Of a stretch of 64,000 nt of DNA, positions 8,903-17,233 are shown piece by piece. Positions within the stretch are counted from its first letter, which is position 1; each line of letters starts with the position of its first letter. The stretch lies in contig NZ_LIRF01000006.1 of NCBI RefSeq assembly GCF_001297705.1, positions 191,001 to 255,000 of the forward strand. The letters run 5' to 3'. This DNA comes from Chryseobacterium sp. ERMR1:04. Its GTDB lineage: Bacteria; Bacteroidota; Bacteroidia; Flavobacteriales; Weeksellaceae. Under the pieces are notes generated by a model. That model saw only the letters and a program-made list of their open reading frames with translations. It was not told the DNA's origin and did no database searches. The position numbers and the translations under genes are program-made.

Positions 8903-9244
8903 GGGTTAGTAATAATCGCAAAAATAGTGATTTTAATTCTACACTCATTAAGAAGTACATTGAGAGTAAAAGGGATAATTTAAATACCATAGATAACCTT
9001 TTTTTAATTTGGAGGGCTTTATCCTAAATCTAATTAATAAATCTTATTTTAAGAGCCTGTTTAAATCTCTAAATTTAATTTTTTGTACAGTATATTTAAG
9101 CTCTCTAAAAATGTGTATTTTGGTGTTTATGTGTGATTTCATGTTTGAATTATTAGAATTTATCAAATATTAAAGGTATTGATAATCATATATATGAATT
9201 TTTTTGAAATGAAGTTTAAGAAAGTAATTGATTAAAACAAAAAT
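8903..9244. other. Intergenic region between divergent genes
   Basis: A very AT-rich spacer of 342 bp between a minus-strand and a plus-strand gene, so it should hold both promoters. A short less AT-rich patch (about 9052-9075) precedes long T/A runs. No ORF, RNA gene or clear hairpin was seen. Confidence 0.5.
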
Positions 9245-9997
9245 ATGTATAGAATAGTGGTTTTATTATTAGTGATAATGATATCTAATTATAAAGGACA
9301 ATATTTAAAATTAGATATCAGAGATACCTTATATACGTATACTATTAAAGATACTATCAGCCCCTTAAAAATTGAAGTTGAAATAACCAATATAACCAAT
9401 GTTGAGGTGGGGTTTATCCTTGATAATAAGAGCCTTGGTGTTTATGAATCTTTTAATAATTATTTAATTGAAGAAAATACACCAAAAGAAAGTGGTTTGT
9501 ATGAAAATATTTTTTCTCCAAGAATAATTGTATTCCCACATAATACATCTGATTCCTTAAAACTGGACTTTTATCTTAATGATGTTAATTTTACAAGAAA
9601 AGCACTTTTAAAAGAATATAATAGACAAAAAAAGATACAAGAAAAAGAAATTTTAAATTTAAAAAAATATCAGTATAACTATTTTCGAAATAAGTCTTTA
9701 CAGTTTGTGGAAAAAGCGAAATATATAAATGAAAATTTCATGATTTTAAAGCCTAACGAGAAGAAAAAAATTATCATCCTATTTGATCCTAAAATATATA
9801 AAAATGAAGGGAGTTTTAATGGCATAGGCTTTCCTATACAAAAAGATAATCAATACGATTTTATAATTAAAATTCATACTGATGCAAATAAAACAATGTG
9901 GTATTTAAATAATGAAAATAAAGGATTAATTAAAAATAATATCAAGTTAATTTCTGAAGATCTATATTCAAAAAGATTATATTTTAATACACAATAA
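9245..9997 (+). CDS. Secreted hypothetical protein (250 aa)
   Basis: A 250-residue protein with a signal peptide (MYRIVVLLLVIMISNYKGQ). The mature protein is lysine- and asparagine-rich and includes alternating hydrophobic stretches (KIEVEITNITNVEVGFIL; KKKIIILFDPKIY) that suggest an immunoglobulin-like beta fold. It is the only plus-strand gene in the first 23 kb and its base composition is even lower in GC than its neighbours, which hints at an accessory origin. No family was recognised. Confidence 0.6.
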   Translation: MYRIVVLLLVIMISNYKGQYLKLDIRDTLYTYTIKDTISPLKIEVEITNITNVEVGFILDNKSLGVYESFNNYLIEENTPKESGLYENIFSPRIIVFPHNTSDSLKLDFYLNDVNFTRKALLKEYNRQKKIQEKEILNLKKYQYNYFRNKSLQFVEKAKYINENFMILKPNEKKKIIILFDPKIYKNEGSFNGIGFPIQKDNQYDFIIKIHTDANKTMWYLNNENKGLIKNNIKLISEDLYSKRLYFNTQ

Positions 9998-10065
9998 GAT
10001 ATTTTGATTTCAAAACAAAAGAAAGCTATAATAATGAAATAGGGAAAATATATTATCAGACATAT

Positions 10066-10911
10066 TTAAATTCTATTTTCTTTACTACTTTTAAGAGATT
10101 CTAGATATTGATTTGGTGGGTTTTGTAATCCAAAACTTGACCAAGATTTATTATAATCCAAAATGATTTCCTGCCAAAAAGGAATTATCTTAGATGGATG
10201 ATATTTATAATCATCATCATGAATTTTTTGAGCTTCATCGTTAAGATCTGAATAATACTGCTGATCTTCCTCATCATAAACATCTTTCCAAATATCCAAA
10301 TAGTATTTTAATTCGTTTATTAAATAAGTTCTTAATGTCCATCCGTAAACAATAGTGTCAGTTCCCCAGATTGATAAAATTGGTCTGTGCTTCAATGTAA
10401 TGTCACTAACGACAAATCTATGTGATTTTATTGGAATAAGTTGTGGGGATTTTTGAAAAACATCAGTGAATAATTTTCTTTTTTCTTCTTTAGATTCGGG
10501 CCTTTTCCCCCATGAATCTAACCAAAAAGGATGATTCGTTTCTCTAAGTATATCACGTGAAACTTCTTCAAATGGCCAGGTTAACTTCCTTTTAATTTCT
10601 TCATCATCTTCAAGCCAATTATAAAAAAAAGAATTTTCTTCAATGATAAGTTCTTCATCATCCAAATATTCATATTTTTCTTTCCTATCAAGAGTATGTA
10701 ATATCTTCAAAAATTCTCTATGTTCAGGAGTAAATTTTATAATATATTTTTCTTCAACTTCGTCTATTTGATTATTTGTCATTCCTATCCATTTAACACC
10801 ATGAAGCCATTTTTCAAAATGGAAAGCTTCGGGATCTTGTCCCCACAGAGATTCTGTTTCATTTTTTATCCAATAGAGAAATTCGATAAAATTTTCAGGA
10901 ATAATTTTCAT
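10066..10911 (-). CDS. SUKH (SMI1/KNR4-like) domain protein
   Basis: A 281-residue soluble protein. Residues about 40-75 (WIGMTNNQIDEVEEKYIIKF then TPEHREFLKILH) match the start of SMI1/KNR4 domains: a Trp, a hydrophobic-threonine-x-x-x-Ile pattern, a Glu, and a short FTPEHREFL segment. SUKH proteins often serve as immunity proteins against polymorphic toxins, but many are solitary with unknown roles. No toxin gene is adjacent; the nearest upstream gene is the Kdp-associated histidine kinase 28 bp away on the same strand. The domain call is moderate and the function unknown. Confidence 0.6.
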   Translation of the reverse strand: MKIIPENFIEFLYWIKNETESLWGQDPEAFHFEKWLHGVKWIGMTNNQIDEVEEKYIIKFTPEHREFLKILHTLDRKEKYEYLDDEELIIEENSFFYNWLEDDEEIKRKLTWPFEEVSRDILRETNHPFWLDSWGKRPESKEEKRKLFTDVFQKSPQLIPIKSHRFVVSDITLKHRPILSIWGTDTIVYGWTLRTYLINELKYYLDIWKDVYDEEDQQYYSDLNDEAQKIHDDDYKYHPSKIIPFWQEIILDYNKSWSSFGLQNPPNQYLESLKSSKENRI

Positions 10912-10939
10912 TAATATTTTGATTTAAATGAAAAAAAAA

Positions 10940-12655
10940 TTAAACCAAAGGCAACTTAAAATAAAAAGTACTTCCCTGATTCAGCGAGCTATTCACACCA
11001 ATTTCGCCATTTTGTTTTTCAATGAAATTTTTGGAAATCGCTAGGCCTAAACCTGTTCCGTTTTGATGTTCTCCGGGAACCTGAAAATAACGGTCGAAGA
11101 TCTGACGATGGTATTTTTCATCAATTCCGCTTCCTGTATCGGTGATACTGAAGGTCACGAAGGCATCTGATTTTTCTACGACGATCCGAATATTTTCATC
11201 CTGAAAAGAATGTTTGATGGCATTGCTCAGGAAATTATTCATGACCCAAACTGTTTTATCAAAATCGGCAGAAACAAAATTGTTTTCCTCTAACGAGCAT
11301 TGAAAATTAATGGATATATTTTTCTGTTCAGCCAGTTTTTCAACATTTTTAATGGCGGTCTGAACAATGTTTTTGGGCGAACAATTTTCTATATGTAACC
11401 TGATATTTCCTGTTTCCACTTGTGATAAATTGAGGAGTTCACTGGTAATATCCAATAAACGTTGTCCGTCTTCGTTAATGCTTTTCAATAATTCTTTTTG
11501 CTGCTCATTTAGGTCACCGAATTTTTGATTTCCTAACAATTGAACGCCCATTTTTATGGCTGAAATTGGAGTTTTCAGTTCGTGAGAAATGGTGGCTATA
11601 AAATTAGTTTTAGCAAAATCTAATTCTTTAAAAGGCGTAATATTTCGGAGTAAAATTACTTTTCCGATGTATTTTTTCTCTTTTTCTCCGGTTTTTACAA
11701 TGTTGATGGGAACAATTTCCTGTTCAAAATAATTCTCTTTATTATCGGTGACAATTTTTATCGGTTCTTTTACGGGATGATCAATGTTTTTTAAAAGTTC
11801 TCTTACCAAATCATTGTTAATTGCTACTTCATGAGCTGTTTTTCCGATGATCTCTTCTTTTCTAAGATTGGTAATTTTTAAAGCTTCATCATTGATCATG
11901 TAGATAAAATGATTTTCATCCAAACCGATGACAGCATCGTGCATATTATTAACCAGTGTTTCAATTCTTTTTTTATCCATCAGTTGCGTAGAAAGGGTAC
12001 TGCTTTCATATTCCTGAAGTTTTTCGGCCATGATGTTGAAAGAATTGGCAAGGTCATTAAATTCTTCACTTCCTTTAAAATGAACTCTTTCGTTATAATT
12101 TTTATTGGCAATTTGCTTGATACTAAAAGTCAGTTGATTGATAGGTTCTGCAATGGTCTGAGGTAAATTGAACAACAGGATAAAGGCAATCAGAAAACAG
12201 ACGGTTCCAATACTTACAATCCAGAAAGTGGCATTTTCAGCGGTAATAATGGCGATATCGCTTTTACGTTCGATGCCTTTCATATTCAGCGACATAATTT
12301 TAGCCAAATCTTCACGAATAAGTTTTTCTTTTTCGTTGGTAGGCTGCTGTAAATAGCTGTCGAAATGCAGATTAAGATTTTGAGTGGCTTCTCTTTCTCC
12401 AAATTCAGTGAGATTTTTCTCCTGTAAAGCATTGTTTTTTTGAAAATCTTTGATGGCAATGGCACTGTCTGTACTTATTTTATCCAATGCCAACAGCATG
12501 TTTTTGGAGAATTCTAAACTGTTGTAATTGGCGGTAAGAATTTTTTCGGTATCCGATTTTAATTTATTGATATACACAGAGCCGATCACCGAAAGTAAAA
12601 CGATCAGTAAGAATAAAAGACCTACGCCGAGGGTCAGTTTGGTTTTAATTTTCAT
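10940..12655 (-). CDS. HAMP/PAS sensor histidine kinase of the Kdp locus
   Basis: A 571-residue membrane kinase. TM1 is at about 8-29, followed by a roughly 110-residue periplasmic helical domain, TM2 at about 143-163, HAMP at 164-216 and PAS at about 233-335. The dimerisation domain carries phospho-acceptor His358 (ISHELKTPIS), and the ATPase domain has NNFLSNAIKHS, DTGSGI and GTGLGLAIS. Its start lies 5 bp after the stop of the KdpD-sensor gene, so both are cotranscribed. Because the KdpD protein here lacks a kinase, this protein probably supplies that activity, signalling to the NtrC-type regulator at 21638..22966. The partnership is inferred from position. Confidence 0.88.
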   Translation of the reverse strand: MKIKTKLTLGVGLLFLLIVLLSVIGSVYINKLKSDTEKILTANYNSLEFSKNMLLALDKISTDSAIAIKDFQKNNALQEKNLTEFGEREATQNLNLHFDSYLQQPTNEKEKLIREDLAKIMSLNMKGIERKSDIAIITAENATFWIVSIGTVCFLIAFILLFNLPQTIAEPINQLTFSIKQIANKNYNERVHFKGSEEFNDLANSFNIMAEKLQEYESSTLSTQLMDKKRIETLVNNMHDAVIGLDENHFIYMINDEALKITNLRKEEIIGKTAHEVAINNDLVRELLKNIDHPVKEPIKIVTDNKENYFEQEIVPINIVKTGEKEKKYIGKVILLRNITPFKELDFAKTNFIATISHELKTPISAIKMGVQLLGNQKFGDLNEQQKELLKSINEDGQRLLDITSELLNLSQVETGNIRLHIENCSPKNIVQTAIKNVEKLAEQKNISINFQCSLEENNFVSADFDKTVWVMNNFLSNAIKHSFQDENIRIVVEKSDAFVTFSITDTGSGIDEKYHRQIFDRYFQVPGEHQNGTGLGLAISKNFIEKQNGEIGVNSSLNQGSTFYFKLPLV

Positions 12656-12660
12656 TGTGT

Positions 12661-13773
12661 TTAAGATAAAATAATAATATCGATCTGTCGCTCATTCAAT
12701 CGGTTCATCAGGGTGTAGATCCAGCTGTAGCCTGAAAGCCTTTGCCAAAGCCTGGCGTGAGGTTTTCCGATGCATACCGTGGTGATATTATGCTCAATCA
12801 CATAATCTAAAATTCCTTTATGCACGCTGTTCTCTTTTATTCGGATTACTTTTGCGCCCAATTCTTGTGCTAAATTAAAATTATTAATCAAATATCTTTG
12901 TTTAGCAAGGGCAATTTTTTCAGGATTTTCAGAGGGTTTCTGCACATATAAAACCGTCCATGGACTATTATAATAACTCGCTAATCTTGAGGTTTTCCGA
13001 ATAATATTTTTGGCGATTTTTTCGTTACTGCTGATGCAGGCAAGGAATTTTATGGGTTTAAAGTTTTCTGTTTTAACTTCTGTTTCTACCTTTTTTTCAA
13101 CGTGCGTGGCAACTTCTTTTAAGGCCAATTCGCGAAGCTGTAAAATATGTCCGCTTTGAAAGAAATTACTAAGTGCTGTCTGAATTTTTTCCTTTTTATA
13201 AATCTTACCTTCTTTCAGTCTTGTTAAAAGTTCATCTGCGGTTAAATCGATATTCACCACCTCATCTGCCAACGCCAAAATTTTATCGGGAACGCGCTCT
13301 GAAACTTCAATTCCTGTGATTTTTTTTACCTCTTCATTCAAACTTTCAATATGCTGAATATTCATCGCACTGATGACATTAATCCCATTGTCGAGGATTT
13401 CCAACACATCCTGCCATCTTTTTTTGTTTTTTGAACCTTCCACATTCGTATGTGCCAATTCATCCACCAAAACAACTTCCGGATGTTCATTAAGAATGGT
13501 CTGAAGATCCATTTCCTCAAGATTTTTGCCTTTATAAAATGCAGATCTTCGAGGTATTTCAGGAATTCCGTCTACTAAAGCTACCGTTTCTTCTCTTCCA
13601 TGAGTTTCGATGTAGCCAATCTTTACATCAATACCATTTCGCAACAAAGCATGTGCTTCCTGAAGCATTCGGAATGTTTTTCCGACGCCTGCACTCATCC
13701 CAATATAGATCTTAAATTTTCCTTTTTTGGATTTTTGAATGAGCTCTAAAAATTGCTTTGCTGATGATGACAT
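12661..13773 (-). CDS. kdpD: KdpD sensor module (KdpD N-terminal plus USP domain), no kinase
   Basis: A 370-residue protein from the ATG at 13773; the frame also opens at a GTG at 13809. The KdpD N-terminal domain has a Walker A-like GMSAGVGKTF (about 25-34) and LVDELAHTN. A universal-stress-like domain follows, ending LYVQKPSENP...TVCIGKPHARLWQRLSG. Canonical KdpD continues into four membrane spans and a histidine kinase; here the protein ends before them, and a separate HAMP/PAS kinase follows after 5 bp. In canonical KdpD this module senses cytoplasmic K+/nucleotide state and tunes kinase/phosphatase activity, so it may act in trans here. Confidence 0.9.
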   Translation of the reverse strand: MSSSAKQFLELIQKSKKGKFKIYIGMSAGVGKTFRMLQEAHALLRNGIDVKIGYIETHGREETVALVDGIPEIPRRSAFYKGKNLEEMDLQTILNEHPEVVLVDELAHTNVEGSKNKKRWQDVLEILDNGINVISAMNIQHIESLNEEVKKITGIEVSERVPDKILALADEVVNIDLTADELLTRLKEGKIYKKEKIQTALSNFFQSGHILQLRELALKEVATHVEKKVETEVKTENFKPIKFLACISSNEKIAKNIIRKTSRLASYYNSPWTVLYVQKPSENPEKIALAKQRYLINNFNLAQELGAKVIRIKENSVHKGILDYVIEHNITTVCIGKPHARLWQRLSGYSWIYTLMNRLNERQIDIIILS

Positions 13774-13822
13774 TGATTTTATTCTTTTTAGTTTTATTTT
13801 TTCAAACACAAAATATTCAATT

Positions 13823-13900
13823 TAAAAACCACAAAAGGAACAAAAGTTTTAAACACTTTAGTTTATCCAAAAAGCTTTTGACTCTTTTGTGGTTAAAATT
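13823..13900. repeat. Imperfect inverted-repeat element (AACCACAAAAG family, copy 1)
   Basis: Arms of 20 bp at 13827-13846 and 13875-13894 pair with three mismatches. The element fills the gap between a porin gene and kdpD. A second member with the same arms and a shared internal ACTAAAGTGTT lies at 41271-41455, so it looks like a small dispersed palindromic element. Confidence 0.65.
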
Positions 13901-13916
13901 TGCGATTGTTAACTTC

Positions 13917-15005
13917 TTAAAACCAAGCTGCTAAACTCGTTGTAATAAAAAAGTTTCCTTGTTTAAGTTCATCGTTCTTTACAAAGATCGCATCTTTTGA
14001 CGTAAAACCTCTTGCTTCTGTACGGAATACCACATTCTTTAAAATCGCATAATCTACGTTCAACGAATATCCTAAAGTCTGAAAGCCGTTGGGCGTTTTC
14101 GTGTTGATGATTACGCCGTTTTTATCATTGTAATATTCCAGTCTTCCGGACAGTGCCCATTGATTATCCAATTGATATTTCATTAAAATATTGGGACTGT
14201 ACCAAAGATTATATTGCTCGCTTCCTTTTGATTTTTGCTCTGCTCCAATATCGAATCCAAGAATGGTAGAAAACTGTTTCGTTACTTGAAAGATGCCATG
14301 TAAATCATGAAAATAACGCATTTTTTTCTCTTCTCTTGATTTGTCATTTCCGATAAATGAGCTGCTGTTCAACGTGATTTTATCATTCGGTTTATACGTT
14401 ACCTGATGTCCGAAAGAAAGCGTTTGATTGCCTTCAACTTTTGCAATACGTTGCCATCCGTTCAGAACCAATCCGCTTAGGAACCATTTTCCGCTGTCTG
14501 AAGTGTAGGAAATTTTGGCTCCCGTTTCAAAGTAAGGCGAATTTTCTGCCGCCAAACTTCTTGTAAGATTCATATTATCTTTTCCAATAGCACTTTCCCA
14601 ACCAATGTGGGAAGGCATAATTCCGGCATCAACCCATAAGTTCTTGTTTTTCGATATTTTAATTCCAATATTAGCTTCATTTACATAGCGTAAAGCATCT
14701 TGCTCTGCGGCCATATTATCTTGGGCATACGTTCCTGCCATTAAAGCAAAATTAGCACGGAGATTTTCACTTTGATACGCTGCTTTTACAAGTCCTAAAT
14801 TAAGGTTCAATTCATTATGACGATTATAGGAGTATAAAAAATTCTGACGAAGATGATTGGCAGGTTCATTAAAATCATAGGTGTAAAATAGTTCAGCATA
14901 GGCTGAAAAAGTTACTTTATGCTGGTCTGTTTTTATTGAATCTGAAGATTGCGCTTTTGCGTCGAAAATTCCCAATAGTGCACCAATGGCAATATATTTT
15001 TTCAT
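13917..15005 (-). CDS. Outer-membrane beta-barrel porin (bbp2/OmpL-like), Kdp-associated
   Basis: A 362-residue protein with a signal peptide (MKKYIAIGALLGIFDAKAQ) and a mature sequence made of alternating strands, ending in an aromatic residue (TSLAAWF) as outer-membrane barrels do. Phrases such as FSAYAELFYTYDFNEPANHL and WVDAGIMPSHIGWESAIGKD are typical of the putative porin-2 (bbp2) family. Together with the next gene upstream it sits between kdpC and the sensor genes. A role letting K+ or other solutes cross the outer membrane under K+ limitation is inference from this placement. Confidence 0.82.
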   Translation of the reverse strand: MKKYIAIGALLGIFDAKAQSSDSIKTDQHKVTFSAYAELFYTYDFNEPANHLRQNFLYSYNRHNELNLNLGLVKAAYQSENLRANFALMAGTYAQDNMAAEQDALRYVNEANIGIKISKNKNLWVDAGIMPSHIGWESAIGKDNMNLTRSLAAENSPYFETGAKISYTSDSGKWFLSGLVLNGWQRIAKVEGNQTLSFGHQVTYKPNDKITLNSSSFIGNDKSREEKKMRYFHDLHGIFQVTKQFSTILGFDIGAEQKSKGSEQYNLWYSPNILMKYQLDNQWALSGRLEYYNDKNGVIINTKTPNGFQTLGYSLNVDYAILKNVVFRTEARGFTSKDAIFVKNDELKQGNFFITTSLAAWF

Positions 15006-15038
15006 GGTAGTTTTACAAATTATTTAATCAAATTAAAA

Positions 15039-16409
15039 TTACAGTCTGAACATTACCGCTAAGGTAAATCTGCTGTCAGACTTTCTTAAATCGGGTCTCC
15101 ATGAGTCTATCGGAGTGTCGATCCATCCATCCGGGCTGGTTGTTCCGCCAGAACCTGCGAAATAAGGAATATTGCTTTTTCTGAATCCGTATTCTAACCT
15201 GAATGTTATGAATTGGTTAGGCATTAGATCAACGGTTGCTGTTCCCTGAAACATTTTTAGTTTTTCTCCTTTTGCGATGGCGTCATTAAAATCATTGTTA
15301 GGAACCGGAGAAGGGGAGAAGGCTAAGTAAGCCCCCGGATTTGAAACGGCATCTGCTCTCAGCGATAAAGCCACCTTATTGTGATGAAACCAAAGCCTAT
15401 TGGCGATAGAAGTCCCAATCATATAATTGTCTTTGGCTTTTACACCACCTCCGGTCTGAAACCCATAATGGTTATTGATACTGAAGGCAGCCTGAGATAA
15501 TCCATTGCTTTCTTTGTTGTTATAATATCTCGCTACAATGCTGTGATCATGGTGAAAACGTTTAACATCAGGATTGTTACGGGTATCTTTTCCGTTTAAA
15601 TAAAAATTGGCAACGAGCTGAATGTTTTCATTCGGGCGGTAGTAGTTTGAAACGCCTAATCCAAGACCGGTATTCCATGAATTATAGGTCTGCCAACCGT
15701 TGAGAACCCAAAGTTCAACTTTGTATTTTTTTGAAGGATAGGCTTGAATTCTGGCTCCCTGAAAATAGAAAGGCGTAAAATCACATACTAAACTTCTTTG
15801 GTAATTCCAGTTTTCACCTAACACGTAACTTTCCAATCCAATATAACTCATGAAAATTCCGGCTTCTACATTCAATCCATGCATGACGTTGAAATGATAT
15901 CCTGCAGCCGCTTCACGAATATATTTTAAATTGCTTCCGCTAGTATTTTTACCGTGATTTAGGGTTCCGTCCAAATCCTGAACAATAGAACCCATTTGTC
16001 CAAATTGTAGCCACAAACGGCCGATCATATTTTTATAATTGGTTTCCAACCCAATGCTTGCCATATTAATCGTTACTTCATTTGAACGACCAATTGCTGA
16101 TGAAATGGTATGGGTATTATCTTGCGGATGGCGAAAATCATAATTGTAATAGGCATCTACATACGTTACACCCGTTAAAATTGTTTCTCCATCTTTATCT
16201 TTTAAGGTTAAAGGGAAATCTGTCTGACGGTTTTGTCCGTTGATCCAACTTAGATCATAGCCGTCAAAAGGGATTTTAGAATCAGTTTTGTTTAATAAGG
16301 AATCTTTAGGCTTCATGGTAATGGAGTCTTTTTGAATTTCCTGAGCATTAATTTGACTTACAGCAGCCAATGCTAAAAAAAATGCAGCCTGAATAGTTTT
16401 TGATTTCAT
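15039..16409 (-). CDS. Outer-membrane beta-barrel porin (bbp2/OmpL-like), Kdp-associated paralog
   Basis: A 456-residue protein with a signal peptide ending near INAQ and a C-terminal barrel signature (SRFTLAVMFRL). It shares the layout and several motifs of the following porin (VTYVDAYYNYDFRHPQDN; GIFMSYIGLESYVLGENWNY), so the two are diverged paralogs. It starts 253 bp after kdpC; the long gap contains an inverted repeat. The barrel call is strong. The transported solute is unknown, though clustering with kdp points to the potassium-limitation regulon. Confidence 0.82.
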   Translation of the reverse strand: MKSKTIQAAFFLALAAVSQINAQEIQKDSITMKPKDSLLNKTDSKIPFDGYDLSWINGQNRQTDFPLTLKDKDGETILTGVTYVDAYYNYDFRHPQDNTHTISSAIGRSNEVTINMASIGLETNYKNMIGRLWLQFGQMGSIVQDLDGTLNHGKNTSGSNLKYIREAAAGYHFNVMHGLNVEAGIFMSYIGLESYVLGENWNYQRSLVCDFTPFYFQGARIQAYPSKKYKVELWVLNGWQTYNSWNTGLGLGVSNYYRPNENIQLVANFYLNGKDTRNNPDVKRFHHDHSIVARYYNNKESNGLSQAAFSINNHYGFQTGGGVKAKDNYMIGTSIANRLWFHHNKVALSLRADAVSNPGAYLAFSPSPVPNNDFNDAIAKGEKLKMFQGTATVDLMPNQFITFRLEYGFRKSNIPYFAGSGGTTSPDGWIDTPIDSWRPDLRKSDSRFTLAVMFRL

Positions 16410-16662
16410 TATATAAATATTGATAATGACGTTGTTATTTAAATTAAAAGGATGATATAAACGACTTAGGAGTTGGAGGCGTTAAGAAAATGAGTGCTGA
16501 GAACGTTAAGAAAATTCTAATGTTTGAGCACGAGACCAATTTAGAACCGAAGAACAAATAGTAAATTCGTGCGAGTTTTAGAATTTTTAGAGAGCAGAAA
16601 TAATTTTTAGCCGACAAATCCAGTCTTGAATTTTTGTTTATTTTGTTTTAAGACAAAAGAAA
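16410..16662. repeat. Inverted-repeat spacer between kdpC and the porin genes
   Basis: A gene-free 253-bp stretch. Two nested arm pairs are visible: AAAATTCTAA (16511-16520) with TTAGAATTTT (16578-16587), and GCACGA (16528-16533) with TCGTGC (16567-16572). The spacer ends in a smaller TTTTGT/ACAAAA hairpin. It may be a dispersed intergenic element or an RNA structure that lowers expression of the downstream porins. Confidence 0.5.
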
Positions 16663-17220
16663 TTATTTAGTTTGATCCAAAGCGATATTTAGCTTTAAAA
16701 CATTAATCTTTGATGGTCCGAAAAGCCCCAACAAAGGTTTTTCTGTTTGATGATTAATTAGATTTTCAATTTTTTCAAGGGAAAGATTTCTTTCTTTAGC
16801 AATTCTTTTGGCTTGGTATAAAGCACCTTCTTCAGAAATATCAGGATCTAATCCGCTTCCGCTTGCGGTTACCAATTCTACAGGAACTTTCGCCGTATTC
16901 ATTTCCGGATTTTGCATTTTCAGCGTATCAATTCTTTTCTGTACAGTTTCAAGATATTCTTTATTGCTTGGTCCTTTGTTGCTTCCTGCACTTCCTGCCG
17001 CATTGTAATCTACAGCAGATGGGCGACCGTGAAAATATTTTACAGACTTGAAATCCTGACCAATATTGGCATAAAATTTTTGTCCGTTATGGTTGATGAT
17101 CTCTGCATTTCCCTGAGTAGGCAATACTTTTGAACCTGCATATACAATAATCAAATAGATGCCCACAATAACCAGCATGACGATAGTGAGTCTGAAAGCT
17201 GATACAATATAATTTTTCAT
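16663..17220 (-). CDS. kdpC: Potassium-transporting ATPase KdpC subunit
   Basis: A 185-residue protein from the ATG at 17220; an upstream TTG would add 11 unlikely residues. It has one N-terminal membrane span (about 4-27, AFRLTIVMLVIVGIYLIIVY). KdpC signatures follow: KYFHGRPSAVDYNAAGSAGSN, VTASGSGLDPDISEEGALYQ and the C-terminal LLGLFGPSKINVLKLNIAL. KdpC stabilises the complex and helps nucleotide binding by KdpB. It begins 13 bp after the kdpB stop, in the normal kdpFABC order. Confidence 0.97.
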   Translation of the reverse strand: MKNYIVSAFRLTIVMLVIVGIYLIIVYAGSKVLPTQGNAEIINHNGQKFYANIGQDFKSVKYFHGRPSAVDYNAAGSAGSNKGPSNKEYLETVQKRIDTLKMQNPEMNTAKVPVELVTASGSGLDPDISEEGALYQAKRIAKERNLSLEKIENLINHQTEKPLLGLFGPSKINVLKLNIALDQTK

Positions 17221-17233
17221 TTTTATTAAATTT

